Origin: Achromobacter kerstersii
Lineage (GTDB): Bacteria > Pseudomonadota > Gammaproteobacteria > Burkholderiales > Burkholderiaceae_B
NCBI RefSeq assembly: GCF_902859595.1
Contig: NZ_CADIJQ010000006.1
Span: forward strand, 337,920-401,919
Length of the DNA stretch: 64,000 nt
Reading direction: 5' to 3'
Position numbers and translations under genes: made by a program
Notes under the pieces: model-generated
Seen by the model: only the letters and a program-made list of their open reading frames with translations
Database searches by the model: none
What the model was told of the DNA's origin: nothing
Part shown: positions 1-9,796 of the stretch, one piece after another
Layout of the letters: each line of letters begins with the position of its first letter
How positions within the stretch are numbered: position 1 is the stretch's first letter

Positions 1-42
1 AAAGCAGCGATGCTGGGAAATGAGCTCCAAGGCCGTGGGCAT
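1..42 (-). CDS. S-formylglutathione hydrolase, N-terminal fragment (cut by window edge)
   Basis: A leftward reading frame starts with ATG at 42-40 and runs off the window. Its 14 codons read MPTALELISQHRCF. This resembles the N-terminus of S-formylglutathione hydrolases (the LEL-x-S-x-H-x-CFGG type), the esterases that hydrolyse S-formylglutathione to formate and glutathione in formaldehyde detoxification. On the minus strand a GGAG Shine-Dalgarno sequence sits 7 nt before the ATG, which supports a true start. The call rests on 14 residues, so the family is an inference; that a gene begins here is better supported than its identity. Confidence 0.55.
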   Translation of the reverse strand, partial: MPTALELISQHRCF

Positions 43-192
43 GGATTTTCTCCGGTCAGGGGGGTGAAAAAAACGTCGACGGGTTAGGGTATATCCACGG
101 TACGACGTTCCGTCGCCGAATGTTAACCTGCACTCGAAAGCGGCCGAATGACAAAAAAAATGGATTCCGTGCCCGATTTGTGATCACGGGAC

Positions 193-221
193 TTGACCAG
201 CGCCCACCGTGGCACTATTTA
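193..221 (+). promoter_or_regulatory. sigma70-type promoter of the RAYT-like gene
   Basis: TTGACC at 193-198 and TATTTA at 216-221 are separated by 17 nt. Transcription would start near 228 and give a leader of about 45 nt before the ATG at 274. The -35 matches the consensus in five of six bases. No other feature is evident in 43-273. Confidence 0.5.
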
Positions 222-273
222 TATACCGTGAGCGAAGACAACCCGTTCTTCCAGATACGCAAGCCCTGACACT

Positions 274-1038
274 ATGGCCCGACTGCCCCGTCTGTACGCC
301 CCCGGGCTGCCCCAACTGGTGCAGGCCAACTTCATTTCGCCGCTGGCCGCGCCGTCGCAACCAGCGCCCGCCGACATACTAAATCAACTCGCAACCTGGC
401 TGGGCGAATCCGCTCAGCGCCATCGCGTGTCGGTTCACGGCTGGCTGCTTGCCAATGACCGCATCCTGTTGCTGGCCACGCCCGCTGACGAGGAAGGCCT
501 GCCCCGGCTGATGCAGACGCTGGGCCGCAACCTGGCGGCGCGCCTGCGCGGCGGCCGGGTGTTCGCGGGGCGTTACCGCTCTGCGCTGCTGGAGCCGGGC
601 GCTTGGGTATTGCCGGCGCTGGTCTGGCTGGAAACGTACCCGGTGCGCAGTGGCGCTTCGCAAGACCCTGATTCCTGGCCCTGGTCGTCCGCGGCGAGCC
701 ACACCGGCAACACGACAGCGGCGCCCGCGCAGTGGCAATCCGATCACGCGGATTACTGGGCTTGTGGCAACACGCCATTCGACCGCCAAGCCAATTACCG
801 CAAACGCCTGCAAGACGGCCTGTCGCGCGAAGAATCGCAGCGCATTGACCAAGCCGTGTCGGGTCAATGGGCATTGGGCGGCGCGAGCTTCATCGCCAGC
901 CTGGCCCATACCGCCAGCCGGCGCGTGGCCCCCGGTCAGCGCGGCCGTCCGCGCAAGAAGCCTGCCGCTCCGGCGTCCGCTGACGCGGAAACCTCCCCGG
1001 CTACGCCGACGAGCTCAACGCCCACGACGTCATCCTGA
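274..1038 (+). CDS. RAYT-like (Y1 transposase-derived) protein lacking catalytic residues
   Basis: A 254-residue protein with the layout of REP-associated tyrosine transposases. Family landmarks are recognisable: HGWLLANDRILLL (residues 55-67) stands where the family has the AYxLMPNHxHLLL strand, FAGRYRS (97-103), LETYPVRSG (119-127) in place of YIxxNPVRAG, and WPWSS (135-139). The HUH metal-binding histidines are replaced by Asp62 and Ile64, and the position of the catalytic tyrosine appears to be Trp118, so nicking activity is unlikely. The C-terminal RGRPRKKP (223-230) is AT-hook-like and typical of RAYT tails, so DNA binding may persist. The last 25 residues are Ala/Thr/Ser/Pro low complexity. 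It has its own promoter and terminator and lies upstream of gltB. I infer a domesticated DNA-binding protein of unknown role. Confidence 0.7.
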   Translation: MARLPRLYAPGLPQLVQANFISPLAAPSQPAPADILNQLATWLGESAQRHRVSVHGWLLANDRILLLATPADEEGLPRLMQTLGRNLAARLRGGRVFAGRYRSALLEPGAWVLPALVWLETYPVRSGASQDPDSWPWSSAASHTGNTTAAPAQWQSDHADYWACGNTPFDRQANYRKRLQDGLSREESQRIDQAVSGQWALGGASFIASLAHTASRRVAPGQRGRPRKKPAAPASADAETSPATPTSSTPTTSS

Positions 1039-1046
1039 TACCCGAA

Positions 1047-1068
1047 CCCGCCTCTCCGGCGGGTTTTT
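1047..1068 (+). terminator. intrinsic terminator after the RAYT-like gene
   Basis: CCCGCC (1047-1052) pairs with GGCGGG (1058-1063) around a 5-nt loop and is followed by TTTTT. It lies 9 nt after the stop codon and separates this gene from gltB transcription. Confidence 0.8.
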
Positions 1069-1224
1069 CGCAGCATTCGCCGTTGGGCTTGATCCCGTCG
1101 GCGGCGACACCCATTGATTCGGCAACGGTCCGGCCATTGCGCCTGTGCGCCCCGAAGCCGGCAAACCTGTGCAGTTTTCGCCACAGGCGATATTGATATT
1201 CCGCAGCAAAATTGTCGCTTTATT

Positions 1225-1399
1225 TAGGGACAGATAAAGCCATAAATAGGGATTTCACTACCCTTCAGCGGCAGCGGCACAAAGCCCCTCTCTGCCAAGC
1301 CAATAACGGCGTGGCCGTTGTTGTGTCCCTATATTTATGCCCTATGATGGAGCATCAATATAATTAGGGTCACACCCCTATTGTTCCAGTTGCACCCTA
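1225..1399. promoter_or_regulatory. TAGGG/CCCTA motif cluster in the gltB control region
   Basis: The 400-nt gap before gltB (1069-1468) holds no credible gene. It contains TAGGG at 1225, 1247 and 1365 and CCCTA at 1327, 1340, 1376 and 1395. Some form inverted pairs: CATAAATAGGGA near 1241 opposes TCCCTATATTTATG near 1326, and TAGGG (1365-1369) opposes CCCTA (1376-1380). The stretch is markedly AT-richer than its surroundings. A regulator-binding region is inferred; I cannot name the regulator. Confidence 0.4.
1321..1364 (+). promoter_or_regulatory. gltB promoter candidates
   Basis: Two overlapping sigma70-like arrangements are visible. TTGTGT (1321-1326) and TATGAT (1343-1348) have a 16-nt spacer. 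A perfect TATAAT lies at 1359-1364 with a weak -35. Either gives a leader of roughly 100 nt before the gltB ATG. Both are interleaved with the TAGGG/CCCTA motifs, so a bound regulator could act directly on RNA polymerase. Confidence 0.45.
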
Positions 1400-1468
1400 C
1401 TTGCAGCGGGGGTATTGTCCGTCTCCTGCACTGCAACATTACGACGCAGGCTCACTGCGGAGCGCGCC

Positions 1469-4400
1469 ATGCCCCAAATTACCCCGATCGAATCCTGTCC
1501 CACCCCCAAGGCGACCCCTATCGATGCCAGCCGCATCGGTTTGCCTGCGGCTCAAGGGCTCTACCACCCCAAGAACGAACATGACGCCTGCGGCGTTGGT
1601 TTTGTTGCGCATATCAAGGGCAAGAAAAGCCACGCGATCATCCAGCAGGGTCTGAAGATCCTGGAAAACCTGGACCACCGCGGCGCGGTCGGTGCGGACA
1701 AGCTGATGGGCGACGGCGCGGGCATCCTGATTCAGATTCCGGACACGCTCTACCGCGACGAACTCAGCCAGCAAGGCATCATCCTGCCGCCTCCGGGCGA
1801 GTACGGCGTGGCCATGGTGTTCCTGCCCAAGGAAACCGCCTCGCGCCTGGCCTGTGAGCAAGAGCTGGAACGCTCGGTGCGCGCGGAAGGCCAAGTGGTG
1901 CTGGGCTGGCGCAATGTGCCGGTGGACGTCGACATGCCCATGTCGCCCACCGTGCGCGATTGCGAGCCCGTGATCCGCCAGCTGTTCATCGGCCGCGGCG
2001 CCGACGTGATGGTGCCGGACGCACTGGAACGCAAGCTGTACGTGATCCGCAAGACCGCCAGCCACGCCATCCAGAACATGCATCTGGCTCACGGCAAGGA
2101 ATATTTCGTGCCGTCGGCATCGGTGCGCACCGTGGTCTACAAGGGCCTGCTGCTGGCCGACCAGGTTGGCCGCTACTACCGCGACCTGGCCGACACCCGC
2201 ACGGTGTCCGCCCTGGCGCTGGTGCACCAGCGCTTTTCGACCAACACGTTCCCCGCCTGGCCGCTGGCCCACCCGTACCGCATGATTGCGCACAACGGTG
2301 AAATCAACACGGTCAAGGGCAACTTCAACTGGCTGCGCGCCCGCGAAGGCATGATGCAGTCGGCCGTGCTGGGCGACGATCTGAAGAAGCTGTACCCCAT
2401 CGTCTACGAAGGCCAGTCGGACACCGCCACGTTCGACAACTGCCTGGAACTGCTGGTGAATTCGGGCTACTCGCTGGCCCACGCCATGATGATGATGATC
2501 CCGGAAGCCTGGGAACAGCACACGCAGATGGACGAGTCGCGCCGCGCGTTCTACGAATATCACGCCGCCATGATGGAGCCGTGGGACGGCCCCGCCGCGG
2601 TTGCCTTCACCGATGGCCGCCAGATCGGCGCCACGCTGGACCGCAATGGCCTGCGCCCTGCCCGCTATCTGGTCACTGATGACGATATGGTCATCCTGGC
2701 GTCCGAAGCCGGCACGCTGTCGATTCCCGAAAACCGCATCGTCAAGAAGTGGCGCCTGCAGCCGGGCAAGATGTTCCTGATCGACCTGGAACAAGGCCGC
2801 ATCATCGACGACGCCGAGATCAAGCTGCAACTGGCCAACAGCCGCCCGTACCGCCAGTGGATCGAACGCCTGCAGATCAAGCTGGAATCGCTGCCCGCGC
2901 CGCGTCAGGTGGCCGTTGCCACGCAATCGGCCGTGTCGCTGCTGGACCGCCAGCAAGCCTTCGGCTGGACCCAGGAAGACTACAAGTTCATCCTGGAACC
3001 CATGGCGTCCACCGGCGAAGAAGTGATCGGCTCGATGGGCAACGACGCCCCGCTGGCCGTGCTGTCTGACCGCGCCAAGCCGTTCTACAACTACTTCCGC
3101 CAACTGTTTGCGCAGGTCACGAACCCGCCCATCGACCCCATCCGCGAACAGCTGGTGATGTCGCTGGTGTCGTTCATCGGCCCCAAGCCCAACCTGCTGG
3201 ACATCAATAACGTCAACCCGCCGCTGCGTCTGGAAGTGTCCCAGCCGGTGCTGGACTTCGCCGCCATGGCGCAGATCCGCGACATCGAGCAAGTCACGGG
3301 CAAGAAATTCCGCAGCTTCGAACTCGACATCACGTACCCCGCCGCCTGGGGCCCCGAGGGCATTGAAGCCCGCGTGGCCGCGCTGTGCGCGCGCGCCGTT
3401 GATGCCGTGCAAAGCGGCTACAACATCCTGATCGTGTCGGACCGCCTGGTCGACAGCGAGCGCGTGGCCATCCCCGCGCTGCTGGCCACCTCGGCCGTCC
3501 ACCAGCACTTGATCCGCGCCGGCCTGCGCACCAACACCGGCCTGGTCGTCGAGACCGGCTCCGCGCGCGAAGTGCACCACTTTGCGCTGCTGGGCGGCTA
3601 CGGCGCCGAAGCCATTCACCCCTACCTGGCGCTGGAATCGCTGGGCAAGATGAATGACCCCGAAAAGGCCGTGAAGAACTTCATCAAGGCGATCGGCAAG
3701 GGCTTGAACAAGGTCATGTCCAAGATGGGCATTTCGACCTACATGTCCTACACCGGCGCGCAGATCTTCGAAGCGGTGGGCCTGCAAAGCAACCTGGTGA
3801 ACAAGTACTTCACCGGCACGTCGTCCAACATCGAAGGCATCGGCATCTTCCAAGTGGCCGAAGAAGCGCTGCGCCAGCATCGCGCCGCCTTCAGCACCGA
3901 CCCGGTGCTGGCCAACGACCTGGAGGCAGGCGGCGAATACGCCTACCGCGTGCGCGGCGAAGAGCACATGTGGACGCCGGATTCCATCGCCAAGTTGCAG
4001 CACGCTTCGCGCGCCAACAACTACCGCACGTACAAGGAATACGCGCAGATCATCAACGACCAAAGCCGTCGCCACATGACCTTGCGCGGCTTGTTCGAAT
4101 TCCGCTTCGAGCCGTCGCGCGCCATCCCGCTGGATGACGTGGAATCGGCCAAGGACATCGTCAAGCGCTTTGCCACCGGCGCCATGTCGCTGGGTTCGAT
4201 CTCGACCGAAGCGCACTCGGTGCTGGCCGTTGCCATGAACCGCATCGGCGGCAAGTCGAACACGGGCGAAGGCGGCGAAGATGAACTGCGCTACCGCGCC
4301 GAAATGCGCGAAGGCAAGAGCACCATCAAGGACGGCGACACGCTGGCCTCGCTACTGGGTTCGGACCGCATCGAAGCCGACGTCGTGCTGAAGAAGGGCG

Positions 4401-6208
4401 ATTCGCTGCGCTCGAAGATCAAGCAGGTGGCGTCGGGCCGGTTTGGCGTGACGGCCGAGTACCTGTCGTCGGCCGATCAGATCCAGATCAAGATGGCGCA
4501 GGGCGCCAAGCCCGGCGAAGGCGGCCAGCTGCCCGGCCACAAGGTGTCGGAATACATCGCCAAGCTGCGTTACTCGGTGCCGGGCGTGGGCCTGATTTCG
4601 CCCCCGCCGCACCACGACATCTATTCCATCGAAGACTTGGCTCAGCTGATCCACGATCTGAAGAACGTGAATTCCAAGGCGTCGGTGTCGGTCAAGCTCG
4701 TGTCCGAAGTGGGCGTGGGCACGGTGGCCGCTGGTGTCGCCAAAGCCAAGGCTGACCACGTCGTGATCGCCGGCCATGACGGCGGCACGGGCGCATCCCC
4801 GGTGTCGTCCATCAAGCACGTGGGCACGCCTTGGGAACTGGGCCTGGCCGAAACGCAACAAACGCTGGTCTTGAACCGCCTGCGCAGCCGCATCCGCGTG
4901 CAGGCCGACGGCCAGATGAAGACCGGCCGCGACGTCGTCATCGGCGCGCTGCTGGGCGCTGATGAATTCGGTTTCGCGACGGCGCCGCTCGTCGTTGAAG
5001 GCTGCATCATGATGCGCAAGTGCCACCTGAACACCTGCCCGGTGGGCGTGGCCACGCAAGACCCCGTCCTGCGCAAGAAATTCCAGGGCAAGCCGGAACA
5101 CGTCGTGAACTTCTTCTTCTTCATCGCCGAAGAAGTCCGCGAAATCATGGCGCAGCTGGGCATCCGCAAGTTCGACGACCTGATCGGCCGCGCCGATCTG
5201 CTGGACATGCGTTCGGGCGTTGAGCACTGGAAGGCGCAAGGGCTGGACTTCGCCCGCGTGTTCCATCAAACGCAATCCGACGCCGACGTGCGTCAGACCG
5301 AAGAGCAGGATCACGGCCTGGCCGGCGCGCTGGATCACCAGTTGATCGACCGCAGCCGCCCCGCGCTGGAACGTGGCGAAAAGGTGTCGTTCATCGTGCC
5401 GGTGCGCAACCGCAACCGTACGATCGGCGCCATGCTGTCGGGCGCCGTGGCCTCGCGCTACGGCCACGACGGCCTGCCCGACGACACCATCCACATTCAG
5501 TGCAACGGCACCGCCGGCCAAAGCTTCGGCGCGTTCCTGGCGCACGGCATCACGATGGACCTGGTGGGCGAAGGCAACGACTACGTCGGCAAGGGCTTGT
5601 CCGGCGGACGCATCATCGTGCGCTCGCCCAACGACTTCCGCGGCTTCGGCCCCGACCACATCATTGCCGGCAACACCGTGCTGTATGGCGCGCTGGCAGG
5701 CGAAGCATTCTTCAACGGCGTGGCCGGCGAACGCTTCGCGGTGCGTAACTCGGGCGCGGCGACGGTGGTCGAAGGCACGGGCGACCACGGTTGCGAATAC
5801 ATGACGGGCGGCACGGTCGTGGTGCTGGGCGCCACGGGCCGCAACTTCGCAGCCGGCATGTCGGGCGGCGTGGCCTATGTGTGGGACCCGGAACGCACGC
5901 TCAAGCACCGCGTCAACCTGTCGATGGTTGAACTGGAAGGCGTGGCGCCGCATGCAGAGCAGCAAGCGCTGAACAATATCGACATCTGGCACAGCGCGCA
6001 GCGCGGTGGCGAACGCGAGACGGATGAAACCATCCTGCGCCGCCTGGTGGAAGATCACTTCCGCTACACCGGCAGCTACCGCGCCCGCGAGATCCTGGGC
6101 GACTGGGAAGCCTCGCGCGGCAAATTCGTAAAGGTCATGCCGACGGACTACCGTCGCGCATTGGGTGAAATGTGGCGTGCAGCCAACCAGCAACAACTGG
6201 CTGCGTGA
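1469..6208 (+). CDS. gltB: glutamate synthase (NADPH) large subunit
   Basis: Transfers the amide nitrogen of glutamine to 2-oxoglutarate to make two glutamates, as the alpha subunit of the GltBD complex. The 1579-residue protein has a class II glutaminase domain. Its Cys41 (in HDACGVGF) should become the N-terminal nucleophile after a 40-residue propeptide is removed. A central domain and an FMN-binding synthase domain follow. The cluster motif [15 protein letters not shown] supplies the three cysteines for a [3Fe-4S] centre, and a GXGXG-rich beta-helix closes the protein. The frame is open from a TTG at 1415, but ATG 1469 is preferred because GGAG lies 6 nt upstream and the propeptide length then fits the family. 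gltD follows after 8 nt. Confidence 0.97.
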   Translation: MPQITPIESCPTPKATPIDASRIGLPAAQGLYHPKNEHDACGVGFVAHIKGKKSHAIIQQGLKILENLDHRGAVGADKLMGDGAGILIQIPDTLYRDELSQQGIILPPPGEYGVAMVFLPKETASRLACEQELERSVRAEGQVVLGWRNVPVDVDMPMSPTVRDCEPVIRQLFIGRGADVMVPDALERKLYVIRKTASHAIQNMHLAHGKEYFVPSASVRTVVYKGLLLADQVGRYYRDLADTRTVSALALVHQRFSTNTFPAWPLAHPYRMIAHNGEINTVKGNFNWLRAREGMMQSAVLGDDLKKLYPIVYEGQSDTATFDNCLELLVNSGYSLAHAMMMMIPEAWEQHTQMDESRRAFYEYHAAMMEPWDGPAAVAFTDGRQIGATLDRNGLRPARYLVTDDDMVILASEAGTLSIPENRIVKKWRLQPGKMFLIDLEQGRIIDDAEIKLQLANSRPYRQWIERLQIKLESLPAPRQVAVATQSAVSLLDRQQAFGWTQEDYKFILEPMASTGEEVIGSMGNDAPLAVLSDRAKPFYNYFRQLFAQVTNPPIDPIREQLVMSLVSFIGPKPNLLDINNVNPPLRLEVSQPVLDFAAMAQIRDIEQVTGKKFRSFELDITYPAAWGPEGIEARVAALCARAVDAVQSGYNILIVSDRLVDSERVAIPALLATSAVHQHLIRAGLRTNTGLVVETGSAREVHHFALLGGYGAEAIHPYLALESLGKMNDPEKAVKNFIKAIGKGLNKVMSKMGISTYMSYTGAQIFEAVGLQSNLVNKYFTGTSSNIEGIGIFQVAEEALRQHRAAFSTDPVLANDLEAGGEYAYRVRGEEHMWTPDSIAKLQHASRANNYRTYKEYAQIINDQSRRHMTLRGLFEFRFEPSRAIPLDDVESAKDIVKRFATGAMSLGSISTEAHSVLAVAMNRIGGKSNTGEGGEDELRYRAEMREGKSTIKDGDTLASLLGSDRIEADVVLKKGDSLRSKIKQVASGRFGVTAEYLSSADQIQIKMAQGAKPGEGGQLPGHKVSEYIAKLRYSVPGVGLISPPPHHDIYSIEDLAQLIHDLKNVNSKASVSVKLVSEVGVGTVAAGVAKAKADHVVIAGHDGGTGASPVSSIKHVGTPWELGLAETQQTLVLNRLRSRIRVQADGQMKTGRDVVIGALLGADEFGFATAPLVVEGCIMMRKCHLNTCPVGVATQDPVLRKKFQGKPEHVVNFFFFIAEEVREIMAQLGIRKFDDLIGRADLLDMRSGVEHWKAQGLDFARVFHQTQSDADVRQTEEQDHGLAGALDHQLIDRSRPALERGEKVSFIVPVRNRNRTIGAMLSGAVASRYGHDGLPDDTIHIQCNGTAGQSFGAFLAHGITMDLVGEGNDYVGKGLSGGRIIVRSPNDFRGFGPDHIIAGNTVLYGALAGEAFFNGVAGERFAVRNSGAATVVEGTGDHGCEYMTGGTVVVLGATGRNFAAGMSGGVAYVWDPERTLKHRVNLSMVELEGVAPHAEQQALNNIDIWHSAQRGGERETDETILRRLVEDHFRYTGSYRAREILGDWEASRGKFVKVMPTDYRRALGEMWRAANQQQLAA

Positions 6209-6216
6209 GGGATACC

Positions 6217-7683
6217 ATGGGAAAGATTACCGGCTTTATGGAATTTCAGCGTCTGCAGGAGGCCTCCGAGGCCCCGCAGAAGCGGCTGAAGAACTGGCGC
6301 GAATTCGTGCTGCACCTGACCGATGACCAGGCCAAGCAGCAAGCTGCGCGCTGCATGGACTGCGGCATCCCGTTCTGCAATAACGGCTGCCCGGTCAACA
6401 ACATCATCCCCGACTGGAATGATCTGGTTTACAAGCAGGACTGGCGCCGCGCGCTGGACGTGCTGCACTCCACGAACAACTTCCCGGAGTTCACGGGCCG
6501 CATCTGCCCGGCGCCGTGTGAAGCCGCCTGTACCTTGAACATCAACAGCGACGCCGTGGGCATCAAGTCCATTGAGCACGCCATCATCGACAAGGGTTGG
6601 GCCGAAGGCTGGGTCGCCCCGCTGGTGCCGGCGCGCAAGACGGGCAAGAAGGTTGCGGTGGTGGGCTCCGGCCCCGCCGGCATGGCGTGCGCGCAGCAGC
6701 TGGCGCGCGCGGGCCACTCCGTGACGCTGTTCGAAAAGAGCGACCGCATCGGTGGCCTGCTGCGTTATGGCATCCCCGACTTCAAGCTGGAAAAGCACCA
6801 GATCGACCGCCGCATCTCGCAGATGGAAGCCGAAGGCGTAGAGTTTGCGCCGTCCACTTACATCGGCAACCCGAAAGACCCCGTGGCCGATGGCCTGACG
6901 GTGCGCACGCCGGAATCGCTGAAGGCGGAATTCGACGCGGTCGTCATGACCGGCGGTTCGGAAACCCCGCGCGACCTGCCGGTGCCGGGCCGTGAATTGT
7001 CGGGCGTGTACTTCGCCATGGACTTCCTGCGCCAGCAGAACAAGGCCGTCGCCGGCGACCGCCTGACCGACCAGACGCTGGCCAAGGGCAAGCACGTGAT
7101 CGTGATTGGCGGCGGCGATACGGGTTCCGATTGCGTGGGCACCAGCAACCGCCACGGCGCGGCCTCGGTCACGCAATTCGAACTGATGCCTCAGCCGCCC
7201 GAGTCTGAAAACAAGACCATGACGTGGCCGTACTGGCCGCTGAAGATGCGCACGTCGTCGTCGCACGAAGAAGGCTGCGACCGCGATTGGTCCGTGACCA
7301 CCAAGCTGCTCAAGGGCAGCAATGGCAAGGTCGAAAAACTGGTCGGCGCGCGCGTCGAGTGGTTCAAGGACGAGGCCACCGGCCAGATGAAGATGCGCGA
7401 AGTCGAAGGCTCGGAGTTTGAGATCAAGGCCGACCTGGTGCTGCTGGCCATGGGCTTCGTGTCGCCGGTGCAAACCGTGCTGGATGCCTTCGGCGTGGAT
7501 CGCGATGCGCGCGGCAACGTGCGTGCCAACACCGACGACTACCGCACCAACGTCGAGAAGGTGTTCGCTGCAGGCGACATGCGCCGTGGCCAGTCGCTGG
7601 TGGTCTGGGCCATCCGTGAAGGCCGCCAGTGCGCACGTTCGGTGGACGCTTACCTGATGGGCAGCAGCGAACTGCCGCGCTGA
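6217..7683 (+). CDS. gltD: glutamate synthase (NADPH) small subunit
   Basis: The beta subunit (488 aa) takes electrons from NADPH through FAD and low-potential [4Fe-4S] clusters and passes them to GltB. N-terminal cysteine motifs are present ([14 protein letters not shown] and CPAPCEAAC). [17 protein letters not shown] is the FAD Rossmann motif and [13 protein letters not shown] the NADPH-binding motif. The start ATG at 6217 has a purine-rich GAGGGA just upstream and lies 8 nt after the gltB stop, so translation is likely coupled. An upstream in-frame start at 6172 lies inside gltB and is not needed. Confidence 0.97.
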   Translation: MGKITGFMEFQRLQEASEAPQKRLKNWREFVLHLTDDQAKQQAARCMDCGIPFCNNGCPVNNIIPDWNDLVYKQDWRRALDVLHSTNNFPEFTGRICPAPCEAACTLNINSDAVGIKSIEHAIIDKGWAEGWVAPLVPARKTGKKVAVVGSGPAGMACAQQLARAGHSVTLFEKSDRIGGLLRYGIPDFKLEKHQIDRRISQMEAEGVEFAPSTYIGNPKDPVADGLTVRTPESLKAEFDAVVMTGGSETPRDLPVPGRELSGVYFAMDFLRQQNKAVAGDRLTDQTLAKGKHVIVIGGGDTGSDCVGTSNRHGAASVTQFELMPQPPESENKTMTWPYWPLKMRTSSSHEEGCDRDWSVTTKLLKGSNGKVEKLVGARVEWFKDEATGQMKMREVEGSEFEIKADLVLLAMGFVSPVQTVLDAFGVDRDARGNVRANTDDYRTNVEKVFAAGDMRRGQSLVVWAIREGRQCARSVDAYLMGSSELPR

Positions 7684-7703
7684 TCTTCGGTTCTGATGAA
7701 CCC

Positions 7704-7749
7704 CATTCGCCGCCTTCGCGCCCCCTGCGCCAAGGCGGCGAATGCTTTT
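7704..7749 (+). terminator. strong intrinsic terminator of gltBD
   Basis: CATTCGCCGCCTT (7704-7716) pairs perfectly with AAGGCGGCGAATG (7732-7744) around a 15-nt loop, followed by CTTTTC. It sits 20 nt after the gltD stop. Confidence 0.8.
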
Positions 7750-7876
7750 CAGGCAGCCGACATTTTCGTTTCCGTAAGATGTGAGGCCGTACCAAGCCAC
7801 CGCGGAAAACCCCTGCGGAATCCCCTGCGTGCACGCACGTGGGAACCCTGCGCCATCGCGCGCTTTTCTGGCCACC

Positions 7877-8449
7877 ATGTCCCACGACACACTCGCTGCT
7901 CCGCCCACGCTGCCGCAGATTTTTCTGGCGTTCACCAAAGTCGGCCTGACCAGTTTTGGCGGCGGCTTAAGCGGCTGGATGATGCGTGAATTCGTGCAGC
8001 AGCGGCGGTGGATGTCGGAATCCGATTTCCTGTCGGGACTGGCGCTGGCGCAGTCCTTTCCCGGCGTGAATGTCGTGAACCTGGCGATATGGATCGGGTT
8101 CCGCTTGCGCGGCGGGCCAGGCGCATTGCTGGGCGGGCTGGGCATCACCGTGCCGCCAATGCTGGTGGCGATTGCGCTGGCGGCGCTATTTGCCAGCATG
8201 GCGCAGTCGCACGGGCTGCATGTAGCGATGGCCGGCGTGGCTGCGGCGGCGGTGGGCGTGTCGCTGCAAACAGGCTTGCGTGCGGCGCGCCGTGCGCTGA
8301 TCGGCTGGGTGCCAGCGGCAATCATGGGCGCGACCTTCGCCGCGATCTTTCTGCTGCGTCTGCCGCTGCTGTGGGTGGTGGGCGCAATGGCGCCGCTGTC
8401 GATCTTCATTGCCTACACGCGCATCCGCCGCCAGGAGCCGCGCAAATGA
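7877..8449 (+). CDS. chromate-type (CHR family) transporter, first half
   Basis: A 190-residue hydrophobic protein with the CHR signature FLAFTKVGLTSFGGG near its N-terminus, followed by several membrane helices. It matches one of the two homologous halves of long chromate transporters. The second half is encoded by the next gene, whose ATG overlaps this stop (ATGA at 8446-8449), so the two are probably made together as a heteromeric short-chain CHR pair. ATG 7877 was chosen because it starts just before the conserved domain; the longer frame from 7781 runs through unconserved sequence. Chromate efflux is the family's best-known role, but the real substrate is not certain. Confidence 0.85.
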   Translation: MSHDTLAAPPTLPQIFLAFTKVGLTSFGGGLSGWMMREFVQQRRWMSESDFLSGLALAQSFPGVNVVNLAIWIGFRLRGGPGALLGGLGITVPPMLVAIALAALFASMAQSHGLHVAMAGVAAAAVGVSLQTGLRAARRALIGWVPAAIMGATFAAIFLLRLPLLWVVGAMAPLSIFIAYTRIRRQEPRK

Positions 8450-8973
8450 ATATGGCGACGCTGCATGATCTGTTTTCGGTGTTTACGCCGCTGTCGTTTT
8501 TGACGGTGGGCGGCGGCCAGAGCATCCTGCCCGATATCCATCGCCAGGCGGTCGACAGCTATGGCTGGATCAACGACGCGCAGTTCCTGGATTACTTCGC
8601 GCTGTCGCGCATCACGCCCGGCCCGGCATCGTTGCTGGTGACGCTGATCGGCTGGCATGTGGGCGGCTGGGCGGGCGCAATTGCCGCGTCGATAGCCATC
8701 TTCCTGCCGTGTTCACTGCTGATCTATGCGCTGGCGCGCGTGTGGGCAAGGTACCGGCGCACGACGTGCATTCGTGCCATTGAAGCAGGCTTGGTGCCGG
8801 TGGCGGCGGGCATGATCCTGGCGTCGTCATGCACGATCTTGCGTGCAGCCGAAGGCGGCGCGTGGGCGTGGGCCGTGGCGGCGTTGTCGACCGTGGCGCT
8901 TGTGTATACGCGGGTCAGCCCGTTCATCATGTTGGGATTGGGCGCGGGGATATTTTTCGTGGCGTTGGGGTAG
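8446..8973 (+). CDS. chromate-type (CHR family) transporter, second half
   Basis: A 175-residue membrane protein beginning MNMATLHDLFSVFTPLSFLTVGGGQSILPDI, shown here in outline: the TVGGG signature near residue 22 is the counterpart of the SFGGG motif in the first half. It also has RITPGPASLLVTLIG, typical of CHR domains. Its start overlaps the stop of the preceding gene by ATGA; a second ATG at 8452 is possible. The two halves together give the usual ten to twelve helices of the CHR superfamily. No regulator of the ChrB type is adjacent, which weakens the link to chromate resistance specifically. Confidence 0.85.
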   Translation: MNMATLHDLFSVFTPLSFLTVGGGQSILPDIHRQAVDSYGWINDAQFLDYFALSRITPGPASLLVTLIGWHVGGWAGAIAASIAIFLPCSLLIYALARVWARYRRTTCIRAIEAGLVPVAAGMILASSCTILRAAEGGAWAWAVAALSTVALVYTRVSPFIMLGLGAGIFFVALG

Positions 8974-9030
8974 GACTGGTCTGATTCCTGTTGCCGAGCC
9001 GCCACGGCGCGTTCCGCATCTTTTCACGGT

Positions 9031-9044
9031 TTGACACATATCAA
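9031..9044. promoter_or_regulatory. FNR/ANR-type box upstream of ompW
   Basis: TTGACACATATCAA matches the FNR/ANR consensus TTGAT-N4-ATCAA at nine of ten defined positions. It is centred about 71 nt before the ompW start. Oxygen-responsive control of ompW by FNR is known in enterobacteria, so the site is plausible; binding here is inferred. Confidence 0.6.
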
Positions 9045-9108
9045 TCGGGCCCGGCGCCCGCTCTGAGAACCTGTCGTCTCACCCTCATGGAAAGATCGGA
9101 GAAGAAAA

Positions 9109-9747
9109 ATGTTTTCGCTGAATGGGCGTATCCGCGCCACCGCCATCGCCGGCCTGATCGCAGCTGGCGCACTCGCCGCTCCCGCGCATGCCCATGAGGC
9201 CGGCGACGTGTTGTTCCGAGTTGGCGTGACGCAGGTTCGCCCCGCCTCCAACAACGGCACCGTGCTCGACGGCAGCGTCAAGCTCGACGCCAACAACAAT
9301 GTGCGCCCGAGCTTCACGCTGGGCTACATGGTGACGCGCAACATCGGTATCGAACTGCTGGGCGCATGGCCGTTCCAGCACGATGTCAGCGGCAGCGGCC
9401 TGGGCAAGATCGGCTCCAGCAAGCAACTGCCGCCCACGCTCAGCCTGCAATGGCACATCCTGCCCGACAGCATGATCCAGCCGTACATCGGCGTCGGCAT
9501 CAACTACACGCACTTCTTCGACACCAAGGCCGAAGGCGCGTTGAAGGGTTCCGACCTGAAGATGGGCGACTCGTGGGGCGTGGCCGCGCAATTGGGCGCG
9601 GACTTCAAGATCAATGAACGCTGGTTCATGAACGCGGACATCCGCTACATCGACATCAAGTCGAAGGTGAAGCTGGACGGCCAGCACATCGGCACCGCGC
9701 GCATCGATCCGTGGGTGGCGACGCTGGGCGTCGGCTATCGCTTCTAA
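9109..9747 (+). CDS. ompW: outer membrane protein W
   Basis: A 212-residue small beta-barrel of the OmpW/AlkL family. A signal peptide ends at AHA (about residue 28). The mature protein begins HEAGDVLFRVG, has the family pattern FTLGYMVTRNIGIELLGAWPF and PYIGVGINYTHFF, and ends in an outer-membrane C-terminal phenylalanine (GVGYRF). Such eight-stranded channels help small hydrophobic molecules cross the outer membrane. GGAGAAGAAAA just before the ATG is a good ribosome-binding site. The FNR-like box at 9031 suggests induction under low oxygen. The gene is monocistronic and convergent with the lysR-type gene that follows. Confidence 0.92.
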   Translation: MFSLNGRIRATAIAGLIAAGALAAPAHAHEAGDVLFRVGVTQVRPASNNGTVLDGSVKLDANNNVRPSFTLGYMVTRNIGIELLGAWPFQHDVSGSGLGKIGSSKQLPPTLSLQWHILPDSMIQPYIGVGINYTHFFDTKAEGALKGSDLKMGDSWGVAAQLGADFKINERWFMNADIRYIDIKSKVKLDGQHIGTARIDPWVATLGVGYRF

Positions 9748-9752
9748 CGATT

Positions 9753-9796
9753 GCGGTTGCGCGCTGATGCCGCTTGCAACCGCGTGGCGTCAGCGC
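9753..9796. other. two overlapping alternative hairpins between convergent genes
   Basis: GCGGTTGC (9753-9760) can pair with GCAACCGC (9776-9783). Alternatively GCGCTGATGCC (9761-9771) can pair with GGCGTCAGCGC (9786-9796) with one G-U pair. The two helices cannot form together as simple hairpins. There is no U-tract, so if this is a terminator it is not a classical one. Confidence 0.4.

Noticed and set aside
274..1038. Active insertion sequence
   Set aside because: No terminal repeats or target duplications are visible and the catalytic residues are missing; it is treated as a single domesticated gene.
1439..8409. Very long leftward open frames (1439-4216, 4352-6196, 6148-8409) opposite gltBD
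   Set aside because: They are antisense shadows of high-GC coding DNA: their translations are Arg/Ala/Gly/His-rich without family motifs, and gltB and gltD are unmistakable on the other strand.
7877..8973. Frameshifted chromate transporter
   Set aside because: The two halves each have their own start and CHR signature and overlap by ATGA. Two-gene CHR pairs are a normal form of the family, so a broken gene is not needed as an explanation.
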